The notes beneath the pieces are model-generated. The model was not told the origin of the DNA and ran no database searches. It saw nothing but the letters and a program-made list of their open reading frames with translations. Of a DNA stretch of 32,873 nt, positions 29,070 to 32,873 are shown piece after piece. The position numbers were made by a program, and so were the translations under genes. Position 1 is the stretch's first letter. The number at the start of each line of letters is the position of its first letter. This stretch comes from a virus: positions 1-32,873 of the IMG/VR virus record IMGVR_UViG_3300017963_000552, one strand, 5' to 3'.

Positions 29070-30379
29070 GCGCCAACGCCACCGAGTGCGAGCAGGCCGT
29101 TCTGTCCCTGGCATCGCGTGACCCTCGATCGCGCCCTCGGATATTCGAGGTGTTCCGGCTGGAGGACTTCCGCGACAAAGGCAACCGCCTGGTGTTCGCG
29201 ACGATGGCGAAGCTCTACCGCGAGCATCGGAAGTTCGACGACGCCGTGCTTTTGGCGGCGTGCCGCAAGCAGGAGCCGGAGAGGGCGCCAGTGATGATCG
29301 CAGACGCCTGTGGTCGACACCAAGGCAGTGCCGAGTCCTTGGCCGACTACGCCGACGTTCTGATCGAGCAGACGGCCATGCGGCGCCTGTCGGCCCTGGC
29401 AGACGGCCTGAAGGCCAAGGCTGCCGACCTCGAGGCCGTGAGTTCCGACCTCGTGGACACCGTGGTGGAGGAGTTGAACGACTACCGGAAGCGGACGAGC
29501 CGCGAGCACAAGGTGACGGCCGAGGAAGTGGCCAAGCGCGTGTTCGAGCGAATCGACCACACAGCACAGAGTGCGGGCGAGTACGCTACCGGGATCAGCG
29601 ACCTGGACAAGATGCTGTTTGTCCGACCAGGGGCGATGGTGGTGGTGGCCGGCCGACCGAGCATGGGCAAGACGAGCTTTGCGAACACGATTAAGCTCGC
29701 GTGGCTGAAGCGCGGCATACCCTGTGTTGACGCGCCAATCGAGACGGGCCCGGAGGAGTCAGCCTCGATGATGGCGTGCAGCATCGGCAAGGTGGACACC
29801 CTCAAGGCCCTGAGCGGCGACATGAACGAGGCCGACTGCCAGCGGTTCATCGTCGGCATGGGGTCGGTCGCATCCTACGACGTGGACTTCTATGACGGGA
29901 GCGAGATTGAGGGGATCGAGGCAATGGCGATGGACATGCACCGCAAGCACGGGAGGTGCGCGGTGTTCGTGGACTTCATTCAGCGCGCCAAGTTTGCCAC
30001 GAAGCCGAAGAACATGAACCGCGAGCAGGAGCTTGGCGAGATGAGCCGACGCCTTGCGGACTTGGCAAAGACGCTCAACGTCCCGGTTGTGGTGCTTTCG
30101 CAGCTCAACCGCGGCGCGGAGTACCGCGAGTCGAAGCGCCCTCGCATGTCGGACCTTCGGGAGTCTGGCGCGATCGAGCAGGACGCGGACGCCGTACTGC
30201 TGCTGTACCGCGACGACTACTACAGCGACGACCAGGAGAATCAGCCGATCACCTCGGATGTGGAGGTGATCATCGGCAAGCAGAAGTACGGGCCGACCGG
30301 GGTGGTGCGGCTCGCGTTTGTGAAGAATCACGCACACTTTTATGGGGGGGCGAAGCCGTGGACCGAGCAGAGGTTTTGA
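29066..30379 (+). CDS. DnaB-like replicative helicase
   Basis: 437 residues from TTG 29066, which overlaps the methyltransferase stop and has GGGAG ~8 nt upstream. The N-terminal domain ('ATECEQAVLSLASRDPRSRP', 'FRDKGNRLVFATMAKLYREH') matches DnaB-N. The RecA-like ATPase has 'GISDLDKMLFVRPGAMVVVA', Walker A 'GRPSMGKTSFA' (about 196-206), Walker B region 'CAVFVDFIQ', 'VPVVVLSQLNRGAEYRESKR' and 'RMSDLRESGAIEQDADAVLL'. It would unwind DNA 5'-3' at the fork. Its position after the replisome organizer is normal. The last codons overlap the next gene. Confidence 0.93.
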   Translation: MSANATECEQAVLSLASRDPRSRPRIFEVFRLEDFRDKGNRLVFATMAKLYREHRKFDDAVLLAACRKQEPERAPVMIADACGRHQGSAESLADYADVLIEQTAMRRLSALADGLKAKAADLEAVSSDLVDTVVEELNDYRKRTSREHKVTAEEVAKRVFERIDHTAQSAGEYATGISDLDKMLFVRPGAMVVVAGRPSMGKTSFANTIKLAWLKRGIPCVDAPIETGPEESASMMACSIGKVDTLKALSGDMNEADCQRFIVGMGSVASYDVDFYDGSEIEGIEAMAMDMHRKHGRCAVFVDFIQRAKFATKPKNMNREQELGEMSRRLADLAKTLNVPVVVLSQLNRGAEYRESKRPRMSDLRESGAIEQDADAVLLLYRDDYYSDDQENQPITSDVEVIIGKQKYGPTGVVRLAFVKNHAHFYGGAKPWTEQRF

Positions 30380-30669
30380 AGTGCAGGCCGGGCCCGCTGA
30401 ACGCACGCGAGGCCGACGCGCTCTGGCGCAGGTACACCGAGGTGCTGAAGGAAGTCCAGCGCCTGAAGCTGCGGCTGGACATGCTGCGCACCGGCGGCTA
30501 CGGTACGCAGCCTGCCATGACCAAGCCGTGCGACGTGTGTGCTGGATCGGGCTTTGTCGAGGTCGGAGGAACAGACAATAGCGGTTTTCCGGCGATGCTT
30601 GAGTGCCTCCGATGCCGCGGCAACGGTCGCCGTGATTCGGCGCGCGACCTGGTGGACCCACGGCGATGA
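30358..30669 (+). CDS. Small protein with DnaJ-type CxxCxGxG zinc finger
   Basis: 103 residues from GTG 30358, 8 nt after GGGGGGG, inside the end of the helicase gene. 'CDVCAGSGFVEV' and 'CLRCRGNGRR' are two CxxCxGxG repeats as in the DnaJ zinc finger, forming one or two zinc sites. The N-terminal helix is charged ('READALWRRYTEVLKEVQRL'). There is no J domain, so it is not a DnaJ. A role in nucleic-acid or protein binding near replication is plausible. Confidence 0.68.
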   Translation: MDRAEVLKCRPGPLNAREADALWRRYTEVLKEVQRLKLRLDMLRTGGYGTQPAMTKPCDVCAGSGFVEVGGTDNSGFPAMLECLRCRGNGRRDSARDLVDPRR

Positions 30670-31043
30670 ACCGGCGCGACGAGGAAAAGACCCCAAAGCG
30701 CCGACGCCAGCGCGGCCGGCGCCATCGGTTCGTGTACTCCGATCCGAAGCTGGAGCAACTATCGCGAGCGAACAAGCTTGGCGGCTTTTTCGAGTTCAAG
30801 ATGGACGAGCAGAGTCGGGCCGAGGTATGGGACTTGGAGTGTAGCCTGAAGCAGGCAAAGGCCCAGGTCGCGACGTATCGACATATGCGTGCACGCGAGA
30901 TTGCGCAGGTCGCAAAGGCGCGAGCGAATGGCAAGTCGTACGCACCGGCTTTGCTCGATGCGACGATTGACATGGCGCAGGCCCAGGTCGACCTGCTGCG
31001 ATCCGCGATCAGAAACGTTCTGGCGAGGGAGGATGACGCATGA
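30666..31043 (+). CDS. Hypothetical basic, helical protein, 125 aa
   Basis: ATG 30666 overlaps the previous stop (ATGA). The first ~25 residues are highly basic (RRDEEKTPKRRRQRGRRHR), so it may bind nucleic acid. From ~50 to the end it is helical with Ala/Gln heptads ('LKQAKAQVATYRHMRAREIA', 'DMAQAQVDLLRSAIRNVLAR'). No named family. Overlaps the next gene by 4 nt. Confidence 0.6.
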   Translation: MNRRDEEKTPKRRRQRGRRHRFVYSDPKLEQLSRANKLGGFFEFKMDEQSRAEVWDLECSLKQAKAQVATYRHMRAREIAQVAKARANGKSYAPALLDATIDMAQAQVDLLRSAIRNVLAREDDA

Positions 31044-31441
31044 CCACCATCGACGACTTCGCCCGGCTGCTCGACGCGGCGACGGATGGGCCGTGGGAAA
31101 TATCTGCGTGTAACGTCGTACACGACTGGGGCAACAGGCTTGCCGTAAAGGATGGGGCCCCAGTTGATCTGCTTTTCCATGCAAGCGACAGGGCATTCCA
31201 GTCTGACGCTGACCTTATCGTGTTCGCCCGCAACCACGGCCCGGCGCTGGTGTCGTTCATGCGGGATGCTGTTGAGGCGTTGGGATTCTACGAAGCCGAC
31301 GAGAACTATGAGCGCGAAACTGCACCGTGCGCGGTTCGCGGGGATATCAAGTATTTCGATACTGTTATTTCTTCCGAAGGCGGAGGGCGCGCCCGCGCCG
31401 TCCTCTCGAAGCACAAGGAGGTCATCGGTGAACGCGATTGA
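31040..31441 (+). CDS. Ead/Ea22-like protein, first tandem copy
   Basis: 133 residues. The opening 'ARLLDAATDGPWEISACN' and the later 'DADLIVFARNHGPALVSFMR' follow the Ead/Ea22-like pattern of phage early accessory proteins ('AA.PGPWE ... FIA.AR..LP.LL'). The end 'GRARAVLSKHKEVIGE' is similar to that of the next gene. Function of the family is unknown. Part of a run of small coupled early genes; its 3' end contains the AAGGAGG ribosome binding site of the next gene. Confidence 0.65.
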   Translation: MTTIDDFARLLDAATDGPWEISACNVVHDWGNRLAVKDGAPVDLLFHASDRAFQSDADLIVFARNHGPALVSFMRDAVEALGFYEADENYERETAPCAVRGDIKYFDTVISSEGGGRARAVLSKHKEVIGERD

Positions 31442-31685
31442 GAAAGCAATCGAGCTAGACAAAGAAGCCCGTGAACAGCAGACTACCGATGCGCTCCGCA
31501 AGTACCAGAACTTCGCGTGTGAGAATCTCCCGGCCCTCGTGGCCTTTGCTCGGGACGCGGTGGAGGCGTTGGAAACCCTAGTCAACCTCGCCCCTGAGCC
31601 GTGGGCGGACGGCGCGTTGGAATGTCTCGACAAGCACCGGGCGGTGATCGGCGCACAAGGCGGGGAGGAGCCAGGCGATGACTGA
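31428..31685 (+). CDS. Ead/Ea22-like protein, short tandem copy
   Basis: 85 residues from GTG 31428, six nt after AAGGAGG (31415-31421). Its 'LPALVAFARDAVEALETL' and 'ALECLDKHRAVIGA' segments repeat those at the end of the previous product ('GPALVSFMRDAVEALGF' and 'RAVLSKHKEVIGE'). The 'GPWE' head of the family is absent, replaced by a charged helix. This is best explained as a partial tandem duplication. Function unknown. Confidence 0.65.
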   Translation: MNAIEKAIELDKEAREQQTTDALRKYQNFACENLPALVAFARDAVEALETLVNLAPEPWADGALECLDKHRAVIGAQGGEEPGDD

Positions 31686-31884
31686 CGCAGGCTGGACCTA
31701 CGGCTGGTGCGTGTGCAGGTTGTGTGGCCACAGGCACATGAGCGTGTGGCCGCTGGCGATACTGGATGAGGATTGCCAAGAGTGCCCGAAGTGCGGGCAC
31801 ATGACGGCGGAACCGGAGAACGACAGCGAGGAACCCTCCGATGCCGCACAAAATTCTGCTGAGGGAGGAGGGGAGGATGGGTAA
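31678..31884 (+). CDS. Small zinc-ribbon protein, 68 aa
   Basis: 68 residues from ATG 31678, overlapping the previous gene by 8 nt. 'CRLCGHRHMSVWPLA' and 'CQECPKCGHMTAEPE' give a CxxC...CxxC zinc ribbon. A Glu/Ser/Gly-rich acidic tail follows. SD GGGGAGGAG lies 11-12 nt upstream. It resembles many phage zinc-ribbon proteins with no assigned role. Confidence 0.65.
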   Translation: MTDAGWTYGWCVCRLCGHRHMSVWPLAILDEDCQECPKCGHMTAEPENDSEEPSDAAQNSAEGGGEDG

Positions 31885-32401
31885 TATGTCTCCACTTCGC
31901 TGGGTCTCCGTATTCGATAAACTACCACCAATGTACGAGACGGTTATCGTTTGCTATAGAGGACTTGGTGACGAAGACCGTGAAGGTACTAGCTGCTGGC
32001 TTGTGGGCGGCGGTCACTTGTTGGAGGGGGGATGGTGTGTCGAAACTGACAGCGAGGAAGATGTGGGGCCATTCCAAGTCTGCGCGTGGATGTATTACCC
32101 GGAGCCGCCACGTATCGCTATGATGCGCAGGACGAGTTTCGTGACGGACAAACTTGTATGGGAGGATCTGGATCTGAACTTTACAGAATTGAATGTCCGC
32201 ACGAAGAATATTCTCTTTGAACTCGGCTGTGAAACATGGGCCGATGTCCTGCGGCTTGAATGGGGGCAGATAGCCGTTCGGCGTGGAATGGGGCCGAAGT
32301 CTATGGCAGACCTTGCAGGGCAGGCCGCATTGCTCGGCACGCCGTTGAAGGGGATGCCCGTCCCTACACCCGAACCAAATGAGAAAGAAAGCGATGCCTA
32401 A
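31877..32401 (+). CDS. DUF551-like domain fused to RNA polymerase alpha-CTD-like domain
   Basis: From ATG 31877 the product is 174 residues; ATG 31886, directly after the previous stop, is nearly as likely (GGGGAGG at 31870-31876). Residues ~5-80 follow the DUF551 pattern: 'PLRWVSVFDKLPPMYETVIV' and 'VCAWMYYPEPP'. Residues ~100-160 resemble the alpha-CTD helix-hairpin-helix of RNA polymerase: 'FTELNVRTKNILFELGC', 'ETWADVLRLEWGQIAVRRGM' and 'GPKSMADLAGQAALLG', matching (L..L.VRT.N.L...GI.T..DL.......L...G.KS..E). The base composition here (31877-32300) is visibly less GC-rich than around it, a sign of separate origin. Confidence 0.65.
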   Translation: MGNMSPLRWVSVFDKLPPMYETVIVCYRGLGDEDREGTSCWLVGGGHLLEGGWCVETDSEEDVGPFQVCAWMYYPEPPRIAMMRRTSFVTDKLVWEDLDLNFTELNVRTKNILFELGCETWADVLRLEWGQIAVRRGMGPKSMADLAGQAALLGTPLKGMPVPTPEPNEKESDA

Positions 32402-32477
32402 CCCCCGCCCGCAGGATGACAGGGAGTTCGTGGGAATGTGGGCAGCGATGTTCTTGCTGAAGGGAGGTGGGGGATGA
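32394..32477 (+). CDS. Possible 27-aa peptide or remnant
   Basis: ATG 32394 lies inside the end of the previous gene and the frame runs to TGA 32475-32477, overlapping the next start. 'QDDREFVGMWAAMFLL' resembles the beginning of the next product ('NDGDREFVEKCAEAVH'), so it may be a decayed copy of that gene's start. No ribosome binding site of quality is seen, and real translation is uncertain. Confidence 0.3.
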   Translation: MPNPRPQDDREFVGMWAAMFLLKGGGG

Positions 32478-32854
32478 ATGATGGAGACCGCGAGTTCGTG
32501 GAGAAGTGTGCCGAAGCCGTCCACAAGGCGTATTGCAAGCGGCACGAGAAGCGCGAGGGGAGGCCCTACTGGACGGGCGGCGACTACTCGAAACTCGACG
32601 AGGACATGAAGGACGTCGACCGGGACACAGTGCGGGCGGTACTGTTGCTCGTGAACGATGACCGCGACCGCCTGCGCCGTGCTCTCGACGTGGCGGTGGA
32701 GGGAATGGCGTCTGCCGCGGCCGTCTTTGCCGGTGGCGGAACCGCAGGGGAAATGTCTCACGATATCAACGAAGCGCGTTTGAAGATCAAGCGGATCATG
32801 GAGGACAACGGCACGGGGTCGGAGTCCGAGTCAACAGAAGGAGGACAGGAGTGA
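32474..32854 (+). CDS. Hypothetical early protein, 126 aa (RyR-like pattern)
   Basis: ATG 32474 follows AGGGAGGTGGGGG. The N-terminal half, 'DREFVEKCAEAVHKAYCKRH', 'REGRPYWTGGDYSKLDEDMK' and 'VDRDTVRAVLLLV', resembles the short RyR-like domain of phage proteins (helix, '..W..L.E..K..NR..A..'), which is only a tentative match. The rest is helical with a Gly/Ser/Glu-rich tail. It overlaps the next start as GTGA. An upstream in-frame ATG (32438) would add 12 residues without a good SD. Confidence 0.55.
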   Translation: MNDGDREFVEKCAEAVHKAYCKRHEKREGRPYWTGGDYSKLDEDMKDVDRDTVRAVLLLVNDDRDRLRRALDVAVEGMASAAAVFAGGGTAGEMSHDINEARLKIKRIMEDNGTGSESESTEGGQE

Positions 32855-32873
32855 GTAAGCCGGAAGTGATCAA
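32851..32873 (+). CDS. Start of a gene cut by the right edge
   Basis: GTG 32851 overlaps the previous stop and is preceded by AGGAGGACAGGA, a strong ribosome binding site. Only 'MSKPEVI' is visible. Nothing can be said about the product. Confidence 0.5.

Noticed and set aside
1-32873. CRISPR array, insertion sequence, integrase or attachment site
   Set aside because: I looked for regularly spaced repeats, transposase motifs (DDE, serine or tyrosine recombinase signatures) and terminal inverted repeats and found none. The short repeats present are the promoter sites, the two-copy boundary element and the module leaders.

Overview
This window is most of, or possibly all of, the genome of a tailed double-stranded DNA phage with siphovirus architecture (Caudoviricetes, HK97-fold capsid). 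Every gene I can support reads on the + strand. Genes are packed with ATGA, GTGA, TTGA and TGATG start/stop overlaps, and the DNA is clearly GC-rich. No integrase, excisionase, ParA or partition gene is visible. The host cannot be named. A lipoprotein with a canonical lipobox (21695-22387) and a Lar-like anti-restriction protein suggest a Gram-negative, probably proteobacterial host, but this is inference.

Layout. Positions 1-2340 hold the tail end of an early/accessory operon: a coiled-coil protein, an exported protein resembling 3D-domain cell-wall enzymes, a RusA resolvase, two small proteins and a double Lar-like zinc-ribbon protein. At 2414-2549 there is a strong hairpin, a perfect palindrome and a sigma70-type promoter. 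These start the virion operon at 2607-22709. Its order is: small terminase (with an apparent CTG start), accessory head genes, large terminase, portal fused to a MuF-type head morphogenesis domain, prohead protease, major capsid protein, head decoration proteins, head-tail connectors, tail terminator, tail tube, tail chaperone with a GGGAAAC -1 frameshift site, tape measure, tail hub, tandem paralogous tail-tip proteins, a fibre candidate, and three membrane proteins in the usual lysis position. Two intrinsic terminators lie inside this operon, one after the capsid/decoration genes and one after the tail tube gene, where they would lower downstream transcription.

From 22710 to 23023 the late operon ends and a second promoter (22967-22995) starts the early operon. 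That operon has small regulators (zinc ribbon, XRE-type HTH), a PD-(D/E)XK nuclease with Cas4/AddB-like cysteines, and a conserved phage protein that may be its annealing partner. Next is about 865 nt without a convincing gene (26334-27198), highly structured as RNA. It holds three tRNA-like modules, each with a consensus T-arm and a shared leader; two have perfect or near-perfect 8-bp acceptor stems but non-tRNA interiors. A promoter at 27034-27061 then leads into replication genes: replisome organizer, DNA methyltransferase and DnaB-like helicase. Small accessory genes follow to the right edge, including a fusion of a DUF551-like domain to an RNA polymerase alpha-CTD-like domain.

The genes form a coherent lytic-type programme: early regulation and recombination, replication, then packaging and virion assembly. 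No ordinary endolysin is recognisable; the 393-1010 product is the best candidate for a wall-active enzyme. Both window edges cut through early-type genes, so the sequence may be an arbitrary cut of a circular or terminally redundant genome.
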